DNA from: Mycolicibacterium stellerae
Lineage (GTDB): Bacteria; Actinomycetota; Actinomycetes; Mycobacteriales; Mycobacteriaceae
Assembly (NCBI RefSeq): GCF_003719305.1
Contig: NZ_RARC01000041.1
Span: 1 to 58,314, forward strand
Length of the DNA: 58,314 nucleotides
Reading direction: 5' to 3'
Made by a program: the position numbers and the translations under genes. Position 1 is the first letter of the stretch; each line of letters opens with the position of its first letter. Below, in pieces: positions 16,367-24,729 of this stretch. The notes beneath the pieces are model-generated. The model was not told where the DNA came from. It did no database searches and worked only from the letters and a program-made list of their open reading frames with translations.

Positions 16367-17458
16367 CTATCTGCTGTGAATCTCGGTGCTCTCGGCCTGG
16401 CGCGTCCGGTTCCCGCCTGCTCGTTTGGCCTCGTACATCGCCGCGTCGGCGGCGTCTACCAGGTGGTCGACCACCATCCTGGTATCCAGGTCAACGGTGT
16501 CGTCTCGGCTGATGCTCGCGACGCCGACGCTCGCCGTCGCGCCCCCGGGAATCGCGGCGACCTCCTGCGTCAACCGCTCGGCGATCATCTGGCCTTCGCC
16601 GGGTTGCGTCAGCTCGGCGATCAGGAACTCCTCGCCGCCAACCCGCGCGATGACCGCGCGCCTTCGCGTGGTGTGCCGCAGTCTGTCGGCCACGGCGACA
16701 AGGATCCGGTCGCCGGTGGTGTGCCCCCTGGTGTCGTTGACCTTCTTGAACCCGTCCAGATCCATCATGATGACCGAGAGACACGGTTCCGTGGCGTGTG
16801 CCGAGCCGTTGGTCAGTTCGCGGACGGATCTGTAGAACCCCCGCCTGTTTCGCAGTCCGGTGAGGGGATCGGTGTGCGACTTCAGTGCGTCGTCACCGAG
16901 CAGATGCACGAGCACGTGCACGGAGAACGGGACGGCAAGCACGCCCACGGCGATGATGAGCAGATTAGCCACGGCGACAAGGACGCCCCCCGCGAACGCC
17001 AGCTCGACGGCGCAGACGATCGAGGTTGCGGTGGCAGTAGTCAACACCACCGCGAGGTAGCGACTGGTGTGGAAGAAGGCGGTATAGCCGGCGAGTGCCG
17101 CAAACGCGGTACAGCCGACGAGCGACATGGCCGGAGCGGAGTACGTCAGGCACGTCGCGGCTATGCATGCGGTGGATACCACCACGAAAAGGACCGACTG
17201 ACGCCTGCTGGGCCAGCGGGTGAGCCACATGGTCGCCATTGCCGCACAGCAAACAATGACGAGGGCGCTGATCACCATGCCAAAGGTGCTGTCCGGGCCA
17301 ATGGAAGTGAACATGACCAGGAGTGGGACGGCGCCAAGTGCGATGACGACGGTGGCCATCATTCGCCGGGTGAAGGCCCGAAGGTTTCGGTGTCCCAGAT
17401 ACCCGGACAACCAGCGGTAATGGTCGGGTTGCAGCCACCACTTCCTCATCCAGCCCAC
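16367..17458 (-). CDS. Membrane-bound diguanylate cyclase (GGEEF)
   Basis: The 363-residue protein has about six N-terminal transmembrane segments (~35-190) and a C-terminal GGDEF domain with all expected elements: LTGLRNRRGFY, the metal-binding MMDLDGFKKVNDTRGHTTGD, and the active-site signature RVGGEEF (GGEEF at 274-278). It should condense two GTP into cyclic di-GMP at the membrane. No RxxD inhibitory site was recognised just before the motif. It is paralogous to the degenerate protein at 1746-2927, sharing the W-x-DHYRWL-type start and topology. Confidence 0.9.
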   Translation of the reverse strand: MGWMRKWWLQPDHYRWLSGYLGHRNLRAFTRRMMATVVIALGAVPLLVMFTSIGPDSTFGMVISALVIVCCAAMATMWLTRWPSRRQSVLFVVVSTACIAATCLTYSAPAMSLVGCTAFAALAGYTAFFHTSRYLAVVLTTATATSIVCAVELAFAGGVLVAVANLLIIAVGVLAVPFSVHVLVHLLGDDALKSHTDPLTGLRNRRGFYRSVRELTNGSAHATEPCLSVIMMDLDGFKKVNDTRGHTTGDRILVAVADRLRHTTRRRAVIARVGGEEFLIAELTQPGEGQMIAERLTQEVAAIPGGATASVGVASISRDDTVDLDTRMVVDHLVDAADAAMYEAKRAGGNRTRQAESTEIHSR

Positions 17459-17560
17459 TTGCGTAGTCTAAAGGGCCTTTGCTAGTTCGGCAGACAGCAA
17501 TTCTCGATTGGCCGATGGGGGCTCGGGGTATCCCGACATAAACCTTCAGGAGGCACCCGA

Positions 17561-18190
17561 ATGAGTGATACGCGCGCACATCGCGGCGGCAGGCTGCAGA
17601 TGCCCCGCAGCCGCGGCGCGGCAAGTGGCTTTCTACTGATACTGCTCGGCATCTGGGGTGGGCTCATCCCGTTCGTCGGGCCGTATTTCGATTTCGCATT
17701 CAGCCCCGATCGTGAGTGGGCGTGGACAGCGGCGCGCGGCTGGCTCGAGGTGCTGCCCGGCGTTGCAACGGCGGTGGGCGGCTTCCTTCTGCTGAGCTCG
17801 CGCAACCGCTTCACCGCCATGCTCGGCGGCTGGTTGACCGTTCTCGCGGGTGCGTGGTTCGTGGTCGGGCGGGCGCTGGCTGGACCGTTGGGTCTCGGAG
17901 ATGTCGGCACCCCGGTGGCCGCGACCGAGACCAAGCGCGTGGCCCTGGATCTGGCCTACTTCTACGGGCTGGGCGCACTGATCATCTTCCTCGGTGCGCT
18001 TGCGCTGGGCAGGCTGTCCATCCGCAGCGCGCGCGATGTCCGCTATGCGCAGCGCTCGGCGGTGACCACCACTGAGCCTGAAGCGTCGGACGACGTGACA
18101 GAAATCCGGCCTGCCGAAGAGGAGCCGGAGCCTCGACACCGCTCCTGGGGCGGCATGTTCGGCCGCGGCGGGCGACTCGCCCACCGCTAG
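17561..18190 (+). CDS. Hypothetical four-helix membrane protein
   Basis: I do not recognise a characterised family. The 209-residue product has four hydrophobic segments (~20-42, 60-80, 85-105, 128-148) and a polar, acidic C-terminal tail ending in RSWGGMFGRGGRLAHR. A strong AGGAGG site precedes the ATG. The next gene on the same strand, 39 bases downstream, is a PrrB-like sensor kinase, so the two may be co-transcribed, and a sensory accessory role is possible but unproven. Confidence 0.75.
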   Translation: MSDTRAHRGGRLQMPRSRGAASGFLLILLGIWGGLIPFVGPYFDFAFSPDREWAWTAARGWLEVLPGVATAVGGFLLLSSRNRFTAMLGGWLTVLAGAWFVVGRALAGPLGLGDVGTPVAATETKRVALDLAYFYGLGALIIFLGALALGRLSIRSARDVRYAQRSAVTTTEPEASDDVTEIRPAEEEPEPRHRSWGGMFGRGGRLAHR

Positions 18191-18229
18191 ATTTTTGCGT
18201 CTGCCCGCGCGGAGTGACAGTGTGCCGTA

Positions 18230-19579
18230 GTGCGACTTGTCCAACGTCTCTACCGGCTGCTGGCGCGCGTGATGTCACTGCGCATCATCGTCATCGTCGC
18301 CGCGCTGTCGGTGGTTGCGCTGGTCATCATTCTGGGGGCGTGGGTCTGGTTCGGGGTGACCAACGACCAGTACAGCCAGCTCGACCGCCGCCTCGATTCG
18401 GTCAGCAGCCTTGGGGACATCAGCTCACTGCTGCGCAACTCTGAGAGCCTGGGACTCGTCGAGCAGTCCCCGAACGGCGAGCTCGTGCGGACGGCCCGCG
18501 TCGACGGCGTCACTGTCTCGGTGCCCAAGGACATCGTCTTGCCGCAGTTCGACAACGGTTACGTCAGCACGACGATCGACGGCATGGAGTACCGGGTCCG
18601 CACGTTCACCGCCGGTAAGGCATCTATCGCCGTCGGCGCTCCGCTTGCCGAAACACAAAGGCGGATCGACGAATTGCACCGACGCGTGCTGTTGATCTGT
18701 GGCGGGGTCATCGTCGCGACGCTGGTGGTCGCCTCGGTGCTGTGGCTGATCATGATCAACCCGTTCCGGGTGCTCGCCGAGCAGGCCCGGGTGATCAACG
18801 CGCAGTCCAAGCCCGATGAGGTGAAGGTGCGCGGGGTGCAGGAGGCCGTCGAGATCGCCGAAGCGGTCGAGGGCATGCTTGCCCGCATCGGTGACGAACA
18901 GCAGCGCACCAAGGCCGCATTGGAGTCCGCGAGGGATTTCGCGGCCGTCGCTTCCCACGAACTGCGAACACCGCTGACTGCGATGCGTACCAACCTCGAG
19001 GTTCTCTCGACGCTCGACCTTCCCGACGAGCAGCGCAAGGAGGTGATCGCCGACGTCATGCGCACCCAGACCCGGATCGAGGCGACGCTTTCGGCGTTGG
19101 AGCGGCTGGCCCAGGGCGAGTTGACCACCGTCGCGGATTTCGTCCCGGTCGACATCACCGACCTGCTCGACCGGGCCGCCCATGACGCGATGCGCAACTA
19201 CCCCGATCTGGACGTGTCGCTGGCGTCGCCCACCACCGTGCTGATGGTCGGGATGCCTGCGGGCCTGCGACTGGTCATCGACAACGCGATCACCAACGCC
19301 GTAAAGCACGGCGGAGCCACCGAGGTCCGGCTGGCCGCGATCAGTTCCGTTGACGGTGTCGAGATCACGGTCGACGACAACGGGCTCGGCGTGCCGGAAG
19401 AGGAGCGGGCCGCCGTCTTCGAGCGGTTCTCCCGCGGCTCGACGGCGGCACGGGCGGGCTCCGGTCTCGGTCTCGCGTTGGTGGCCCAGCAGGCAGAGAT
19501 CCACGGCGGAACTGCCGCCCTCGAGACGAGTCCCATGGGTGGTGCCCGGCTGCTGCTGCGGCTGCCACCGCCCAGCTAG
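18230..19579 (+). CDS. PrrB-like sensor histidine kinase (orphan)
   Basis: This 449-residue membrane kinase has two transmembrane segments (~20-45 and ~155-180) flanking a periplasmic sensor domain, a HAMP-like linker, a HisKA domain with FAAVASHELRTPLTAMRTN (phospho-acceptor His243) and a HATPase domain with N box (DNAITNAVKHGG), G1 (DDNGLGVP), F and G2 (GSGLGLALV). From memory its cytoplasmic half is strongly alike M. tuberculosis PrrB, whose partner gene prrA is normally adjacent. No response regulator lies next to it here, so it may cross-talk with a PrrA encoded elsewhere. The GTG start at 18230 has no strong ribosome site. Confidence 0.9.
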   Translation: MRLVQRLYRLLARVMSLRIIVIVAALSVVALVIILGAWVWFGVTNDQYSQLDRRLDSVSSLGDISSLLRNSESLGLVEQSPNGELVRTARVDGVTVSVPKDIVLPQFDNGYVSTTIDGMEYRVRTFTAGKASIAVGAPLAETQRRIDELHRRVLLICGGVIVATLVVASVLWLIMINPFRVLAEQARVINAQSKPDEVKVRGVQEAVEIAEAVEGMLARIGDEQQRTKAALESARDFAAVASHELRTPLTAMRTNLEVLSTLDLPDEQRKEVIADVMRTQTRIEATLSALERLAQGELTTVADFVPVDITDLLDRAAHDAMRNYPDLDVSLASPTTVLMVGMPAGLRLVIDNAITNAVKHGGATEVRLAAISSVDGVEITVDDNGLGVPEEERAAVFERFSRGSTAARAGSGLGLALVAQQAEIHGGTAALETSPMGGARLLLRLPPPS

Positions 19580-20040
19580 CCCCGCGAGTCGTTGGGATCG
19601 AGCCCGTCGAGCAACCGTTGCATGGTGCGGCACATCTGGTCGAAGTTCCTCCGGCCCGCCAGCGCCGACCACCGGCGCTCGATGTCGGCGACCCTGCTGC
19701 CCGCGTCGGCCATCAGATCCCGGCCCCTCTTGGTCAGGTCGATCAGCTTGGCTCTGCCGTCCGCCGGATCGGGCCGCCGCGTCAGGTAGCCGAGGTCGGC
19801 GAGGTCGTTGACGAGCTCGGAAGTGGCCGCCAGGCTCAGCTGCGCGCGGTCGGCCAGCTCGGTGAGCCGGATGCCGCCCATCCGGATATTGCCGAAGATC
19901 TGGAAGTGCGGCTCGCGAACGTCTCCGTAGCCCGCCTCGGCGCGGGGAGCGGCCAGGTCATCGCGGAATTCGCGAAGCAGTCTGACCAGCAGCTGTCCGA
20001 TGGCCAACCGGTCTGGCACGTTTTCCCTTGACGTTTCCAC
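19576..20040 (-). CDS. MarR-family transcriptional regulator
   Basis: The 154-residue protein has the MarR winged helix: FGNIRMGGIRLTELADRAQLSLAATSELVNDLADLGYLTRRPDPADGRA, with the typical D-x-R-x wing. It ends four bases into the kinase gene on the opposite strand and is divergent from the alpha/beta hydrolase at 20101. The 60-bp gap contains overlapping ACCGAA/TTCGGT palindromes that it probably binds to repress itself and the hydrolase. Confidence 0.9.
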   Translation of the reverse strand: METSRENVPDRLAIGQLLVRLLREFRDDLAAPRAEAGYGDVREPHFQIFGNIRMGGIRLTELADRAQLSLAATSELVNDLADLGYLTRRPDPADGRAKLIDLTKRGRDLMADAGSRVADIERRWSALAGRRNFDQMCRTMQRLLDGLDPNDSRG

Positions 20041-20062
20041 AGTCGAAGAGAATACTACGGTT

Positions 20063-20083
20063 ACCGAAGTTTCGGTTTCCGAA
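20063..20083. promoter_or_regulatory. Overlapping palindromes, probable MarR operator
   Basis: ACCGAA-GT-TTCGGT (20063-20076) overlaps TTCGG-TTT-CCGAA (20071-20083). Together they lie between the divergent MarR and hydrolase genes, upstream of both starts. Binding by the adjacent MarR protein is inferred. Confidence 0.65.
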
Positions 20084-20100
20084 GTAAATGGAGAGTCGCG

Positions 20101-20961
20101 ATGATCACCCCGAGTTCAGAGTTCGTCAGCACCGACCTCGGGCGGCTGCACGTTCGGCGCGCAGGAACCGGGCCGCCGGTTGTCTTGTGGCACAGCCTGT
20201 TCGTCGACTCGCGGTCCTGGGGGTCGGTTGTCGACGAGTTGGGCAGGCAGCGCACCGTGTACGCCATCGACGGTCCGTGTCACGGCAAGAGTGACGCTGT
20301 GGCACGAGATTTCACGTTCCCGGAAGTGGTGGCCGCTGCCGAACAGGCGCTGGACCGGTTGGGGGTCACCGAGGCGGTGGACTGGGTCGGAAACGCTTGG
20401 GGCGGTCATGTCGGTATCCGTCTTGCCGCCGGGCAGCGGTTGCGCAGCCTGACGACCATCGGCACCCCCATCCGGGGCTTCACTTTGACGGAGAAGTTCA
20501 CCAAGGCATGGCCGCTCGTCCACCTGTATCGCTTCACGGGACCGAACGGCTTCATCGTGAAGCAATTGATGAAGTCCCTGGTCGGCGGGGTATCGATCGC
20601 CGCACAGCCCGAACTTGCCGCGACGGTCACGGCGTCGTTCCGAGAAGCGGACCGAGACGGGATGTATCACGCAATGCGGTCGATGATGTTGCAGCGCACG
20701 GGGATCGAGGACCTTCTCGGCAGCATCGCCGTGCCGACCCTGGTGATGACGGTGCGCGACGACGTCACGGGCTGGCGGCCCGACGAGGCCCGCCACGCGT
20801 GTGCCGCGATCGCCGATTGTCGCGTCGAGGAGGTCGCGGGTACCGGCCACGTCTCACCGCTGCTGATCGACCGCGACCGGATTCTGACGTTGATGACCGA
20901 GTTCTGGAACGCGATCTCTCCGCGAGCAGACGCAAAAGTACCCAAAACCCCAGGCGGTTAG
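20101..20961 (+). CDS. Alpha/beta hydrolase
   Basis: This 286-residue protein is an alpha/beta-fold hydrolase: oxyanion region VVLWHSLFVDSRSW, GPCHGKSD, and a C-terminal acid (TVRDDVTGW) and histidine (EVAGTGHVSPL). At the nucleophile elbow I read DWVGNAWGGHVG, with Asn or Ala where a Ser or Asp nucleophile is expected (G-N-A-W-G-G), so it may be non-classical or belong to a C-C hydrolase/perhydrolase-like branch. It is divergent from a MarR gene that probably controls it. A strong hairpin overlaps its stop codon. Confidence 0.8.
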   Translation: MITPSSEFVSTDLGRLHVRRAGTGPPVVLWHSLFVDSRSWGSVVDELGRQRTVYAIDGPCHGKSDAVARDFTFPEVVAAAEQALDRLGVTEAVDWVGNAWGGHVGIRLAAGQRLRSLTTIGTPIRGFTLTEKFTKAWPLVHLYRFTGPNGFIVKQLMKSLVGGVSIAAQPELAATVTASFREADRDGMYHAMRSMMLQRTGIEDLLGSIAVPTLVMTVRDDVTGWRPDEARHACAAIADCRVEEVAGTGHVSPLLIDRDRILTLMTEFWNAISPRADAKVPKTPGG

Positions 20962-20973
20962 GGACTTTTGCGT
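20930..20973. terminator. Hairpin spanning the hydrolase stop codon
   Basis: ACGCAAAAGT (20930-20939) pairs perfectly with ACTTTTGCGT (20964-20973), extended by CCC/GGG (20941-20943 with 20961-20963) after a one-base bulge. The left arm is coding. The hairpin lies between convergent hydrolase and gabT genes and could serve both as a bidirectional terminator. Confidence 0.65.
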
Positions 20974-21019
20974 TCCCCTACTTGCGTGTGGACCCAGCTC
21001 CCGGTGGAAAATGAGCCGC

Positions 21020-22360
21020 CTACAGGTCGGCGAGAACGAGCGCGAGTACGTCGAGGGCCTCGATGAGAAGGTCGTCGCTGATGCTCAGCGGAGGCAGGAA
21101 CCGCAACACATTGCCATAGGTACCGCACGTCAGCACGATCACACCAGCGGTGTGGCAGCCGGCGGCCAACTTCCCCGTCAGCTCGCCGTCGGGTTCGGTG
21201 GTCCCGGACTTCACGATCTCCATCGCGATCATCGCGCCGCGGCCGCGGACGTCGCCGATGCGGTCGTCCTCGGCCTGCATCCGGTGCAGACGGTCCTTCA
21301 TGACCTGCTCGATTTGAGCGGCCCGCGCCACCAACCCGTCGGATTCGATCGTCTCGATGGTGGCCAGCGCGGCCGCGCAGGCGACCGGATTGCCGCCGTA
21401 GGTTCCGCCAAGCCCGCTGACGTGCGGCGCATCCATGATCTCGGCGCGGCCGGTCACGGCCGAAAGGGGAAGGCCATCGGCGATACCTTTGGCGGTCACG
21501 ATCAGGTCGGGCACGACGCCCTCGTGCTCGCAGGCGAACATCGCGCCGGTACGCGCGAACCCCGTCTGTACCTCGTCGGCGATGAACACCACGTCGTTGT
21601 TTGCACACCAGTCGAGCAGCGCGGGCAGGAAGCCGTCGGCTGGAACGATGAATCCGCCCTCGCCCTGGATCGGCTCGATGATGACCGCCGCCAGATTGGC
21701 GGCGCCGACCTGCTTCTCGATGACGCTGATCGCGCGGCGGGCGGCCACCTCACCGTCGGTCGCCATCTCCTTACCGAACTCCGCGTCGCGGAACGGGTAG
21801 GAAAGCGGCGCGCGGTAGATCTCCGGCGCGAACGGGCCGAAGCCGTGCTTGTAGGGCATCGACTTCGCGGTCAGCGCCATGGTCAGGTTCGTGCGGCCGT
21901 GATACGCGTGATCGAAGGACACCACCGCCTGCTTGTGGGTGTAGGTCCTGGCGATCTTGACGGCGTTCTCCACCGCTTCCGAACCGGAGTTGAACAGCGC
22001 CGAGCGCTTCTCGAAGTCGCCGGGGGTGAGGCGGTTGAGCGCCTCGGCGACGGCCACGTATTCCTCATACGGCGTGACCATGAAGCAGGTGTGGGTGAAG
22101 TCGGCGACCTGCTTGCGCACGGCCTCGACGACCCGCGGCGACGCGTTGCCGATCGTGGTGACGGCGATGCCAGACCCGAGGTCGATGAGGCGGTTGCCGT
22201 CGACGTCCTCGACGATGCCTCCGCCTGCCCGCGCCGTGTAGACCGGCATGGTGTTGCCGATGCCGCGAGATACGGCTGCGACCTTGCGGTCCATCAATTC
22301 CTTGGAGCGCGGACCCGGGATGGAAGTGGCGAGAAAGCGGCTCTGCTCGAGGATGGTCAC
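21020..22360 (-). CDS. gabT: 4-aminobutyrate aminotransferase
   Basis: GabT transfers the amino group of GABA to 2-oxoglutarate, giving succinate semialdehyde and glutamate; it is a cytoplasmic class III PLP enzyme. The 446-residue protein has the PLP-binding region NSGSEAVENAVKIAR, SFDHAYHGRTNLTMALT, VIIEPIQGEGG, ADEVQTGFARTG (cofactor Asp) and the Schiff-base lysine in ICTAKGIADGLPLSAV-type sequence (here VTAKGIADGLPLSAV). The frame is open to 22462, but the GTG at 22360 gives the N-terminus VTILEQSRFLATSIPGP that matches mycobacterial GabT. It is divergent from yajC, as in M. tuberculosis. Confidence 0.93.
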   Translation of the reverse strand: MTILEQSRFLATSIPGPRSKELMDRKVAAVSRGIGNTMPVYTARAGGGIVEDVDGNRLIDLGSGIAVTTIGNASPRVVEAVRKQVADFTHTCFMVTPYEEYVAVAEALNRLTPGDFEKRSALFNSGSEAVENAVKIARTYTHKQAVVSFDHAYHGRTNLTMALTAKSMPYKHGFGPFAPEIYRAPLSYPFRDAEFGKEMATDGEVAARRAISVIEKQVGAANLAAVIIEPIQGEGGFIVPADGFLPALLDWCANNDVVFIADEVQTGFARTGAMFACEHEGVVPDLIVTAKGIADGLPLSAVTGRAEIMDAPHVSGLGGTYGGNPVACAAALATIETIESDGLVARAAQIEQVMKDRLHRMQAEDDRIGDVRGRGAMIAMEIVKSGTTEPDGELTGKLAAGCHTAGVIVLTCGTYGNVLRFLPPLSISDDLLIEALDVLALVLADL

Positions 22361-22535
22361 GCTGTGTGAGCCTAGTCCCGAGGCAGTCGTGCGGTCGGCG
22401 CATTGGCCGCCCGGAACACGGGGGCGCTCGGCCGTCAGCTGGCGCAATGGCACACTGGTCACCTAGAAGGCCCTTCAGGATCCACCAACGGTCCAGGGCC
22501 GTCATCACACATCGACACGAAAGACACTTGCTGCC

Positions 22536-22886
22536 ATGGATCTGGTCGCCTTACTACCCCTGCTCGTCATCCTCGGCGCGTTCATGTTCTTCGCCTCGCG
22601 ACGGCAGAAGAAGGCCATGCAGGCCACCATCGACCTGCACAACTCGCTGCAGGTCGGTGACCGCGTGCACACCACGTCAGGACTTCAGGGCGTGATCACG
22701 GCCATCAACGACGACACCGTATCGCTCGAGATCGCCGACGGCGTCGTCACCACGTGGATGAAGCTCGCCGTGCGGGACCGCATCGTCGAAGACGACGAGC
22801 TCGACGACGACATCGACGACGCCGGCCAGCCGGAATCGACCGCCACAGAGATCACCGACAGCACGGACCAGAACCGCCTGAACTGA
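22536..22886 (+). CDS. yajC: Preprotein translocase subunit YajC
   Basis: YajC is a small single-pass membrane protein that associates with SecDF. The 116-residue product has one N-terminal helix (LVALLPLLVILGAFMFFASRRQKKAM) followed by the conserved cytoplasmic domain LQVGDRVHTTSGLQGVITAINDDTVSLEIADGV and an acidic tail rich in Asp/Glu. It heads the yajC-secD-secF cluster, separated from secD by 79 bases that hold two small hairpins. Confidence 0.93.
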   Translation: MDLVALLPLLVILGAFMFFASRRQKKAMQATIDLHNSLQVGDRVHTTSGLQGVITAINDDTVSLEIADGVVTTWMKLAVRDRIVEDDELDDDIDDAGQPESTATEITDSTDQNRLN

Positions 22887-22936
22887 CGACTGACAGTCGG
22901 GCACTCAGCACGGCCACGTACCCTTTGCGGTGCTGA
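22887..22936 (+). other. Two small hairpins between yajC and secD
   Basis: CGACTG-A-CAGTCG (22887-22899) begins on the base after the yajC stop, and TCAGCAC/GTGCTGA (22905-22911 with 22930-22936) follows. They sit before the secD ribosome site (GAGGAG, about 22950). Partial termination or mRNA processing could tune secDF relative to yajC; this is inference. Confidence 0.4.
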
Positions 22937-22965
22937 CGACCTGACCTCGAGGAGACCAAAGAAAC

Positions 22966-24726
22966 GTGGCATCGCCTTCGACGCCGGTGCACCCTGCCCG
23001 CTACCTGGCAATCTTCCTCGCGCTGTTGGTAGGCGTGTACCTCCTGGTTTTCCTGACCGGCGACAAGAAGGCCGAGCCCAAGCTCGGCATCGACCTGCAG
23101 GGCGGCACCCGGGTCACGCTGACGGCGCGCACGCCCGACGGATCGCGGCCGACCCAGGACGCGCTCAACCAGGCTCAGCAGATCATTTCCTCGCGCGTCA
23201 ACGGCCTCGGCGTTTCAGGATCCGAGGTGGTGATCGACGGCGACAACCTGGTGATCACCGTGCCGGGGAACGACAGCAGCGAGGCCCGCAACCTTGGCCA
23301 GACGGCGCGGCTGTACATCCGGCCGGTGATCCACGTGATCGCGGCCCAGCAGCCGCAGCAGCCCGGTGAGCAGGCAGGCCCTGCGCAGGGCGGGCCGCCG
23401 GCAGGCCAGCCGGGTGCGCCACAAGGCCAGCCTGCAGCGCCAGAGGGCCAGCCCGCACCGGAGGCGCCGGTGGCGCCCGCCGAACAGGGCGGCGCCCAAG
23501 AGGTGCCAGCCGAGCAGACGGCGCCGCAGGCACCGTTGGCTCCGCAGCCGCGTCCGTACCCCGAGGCGCCGCCGCCAAGCCCGACGCCCCCCGGTCCCGC
23601 GCCGAAACCCCAGGAGAAGGATCTCGCGCAACGCATCACGGACGAGAAGGCGCTGCGACAGAGCACCGAACAGCAGATCCAGATCCTGGCGCTGCAGTTT
23701 CAGGCAACCCGCTGCAACGAGGACGACATCCTTGCGGGCAATGACGACCCGAACCTGCCCCTGGTGACCTGCTCGACCGACCACTCCCAGGTGTACCTGC
23801 TCGACAAGTCGATCATCAGCGGCGAGCAGATCAAGAACGCCAGTTCCGGTATGGACACCCAGCGCGGCGAGTACGTCGTCCAGGTGGAGTTCAAGCCCGA
23901 CGCCGCCAGCACGTGGGCGGACTTCACCGCGTCACACGTCGGCACCCAGACCGCGTTCACGCTCGACTCGCAGGTCGTCAGCGCCCCACAGATCGAAGAG
24001 GCGATCCCCGGCGGCAACACCCAGATCACCGGACAGTTCAACGCCGAGCGGGCCAAGGAACTGGCCAACGTGCTCAAGTACGGCTCACTGCCGCTGTCGT
24101 TCGAATCCTCGGAGGCCGAAACGGTTTCGGCCACACTGGGTTTGACGTCGTTGCGGGCAGGCCTCATCGCCGGTGCTATTGGTTTGGCGCTGGTGCTTCT
24201 CTACTCTCTGCTCTACTACCGCGTGCTCGGATTGCTGACGGCGCTGTCGTTGATCGCTTCGGGTGCAATGGTTTTCGCCTTATTGGTGTTGCTCGGTAGA
24301 TACATCAACTACACGCTCGACCTGGCGGGCATCGCCGGTCTGATCATCGGTATCGGCATGACCGCCGACTCGTTCGTGGTGTTCTTCGAACGCATCAAAG
24401 ACGAGATACGCGAAGGCAAGTCGTTCCGCTCCGCAGTGCCGCGCGGTTGGAAGCGTGCGCGAAAGACGATCATCTCGGGCAACGCGGTGACCTTCCTCGC
24501 CGCGGTCGTGCTTTACGTCCTTGCCATCGGTCAGGTGAAAGGCTTTGCCTTCACCCTCGGACTGACGACAATCCTCGATGTGCTGGTGGTGTTCCTGGTG
24601 ACGTGGCCGCTGGTGTACATGGCGTCGAAGTCGACGCTGCTGTCCAAACCGGCCTTCAACGGCCTCGGTGCCGTACAGCAGATCGCGCGCGAACGCCGAG
24701 TTTCCGCAGCGACGGGACGGGGGTAG
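22966..24726 (+). CDS. secD: Protein translocase subunit SecD
   Basis: SecD, with SecF, uses the proton gradient to help complete protein export through SecYEG. The 586-residue protein has TM1 (~10-30), the P1 head domain starting at GIDLQGGTRVTL, and five further helices in the C-terminal third with GIGMTADSFVVFFERIKDEIREG, the D4/D5-type motif. A Pro/Gln/Ala-rich low-complexity insert occupies about residues 126-216 inside P1, longer than in most bacteria. GTG start preceded by GAGGAG. secF follows after three bases. A second, truncated copy of the P1 part is encoded at 30605-31633. Confidence 0.95.
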   Translation: MASPSTPVHPARYLAIFLALLVGVYLLVFLTGDKKAEPKLGIDLQGGTRVTLTARTPDGSRPTQDALNQAQQIISSRVNGLGVSGSEVVIDGDNLVITVPGNDSSEARNLGQTARLYIRPVIHVIAAQQPQQPGEQAGPAQGGPPAGQPGAPQGQPAAPEGQPAPEAPVAPAEQGGAQEVPAEQTAPQAPLAPQPRPYPEAPPPSPTPPGPAPKPQEKDLAQRITDEKALRQSTEQQIQILALQFQATRCNEDDILAGNDDPNLPLVTCSTDHSQVYLLDKSIISGEQIKNASSGMDTQRGEYVVQVEFKPDAASTWADFTASHVGTQTAFTLDSQVVSAPQIEEAIPGGNTQITGQFNAERAKELANVLKYGSLPLSFESSEAETVSATLGLTSLRAGLIAGAIGLALVLLYSLLYYRVLGLLTALSLIASGAMVFALLVLLGRYINYTLDLAGIAGLIIGIGMTADSFVVFFERIKDEIREGKSFRSAVPRGWKRARKTIISGNAVTFLAAVVLYVLAIGQVKGFAFTLGLTTILDVLVVFLVTWPLVYMASKSTLLSKPAFNGLGAVQQIARERRVSAATGRG

Positions 24727-24729
24727 GCG

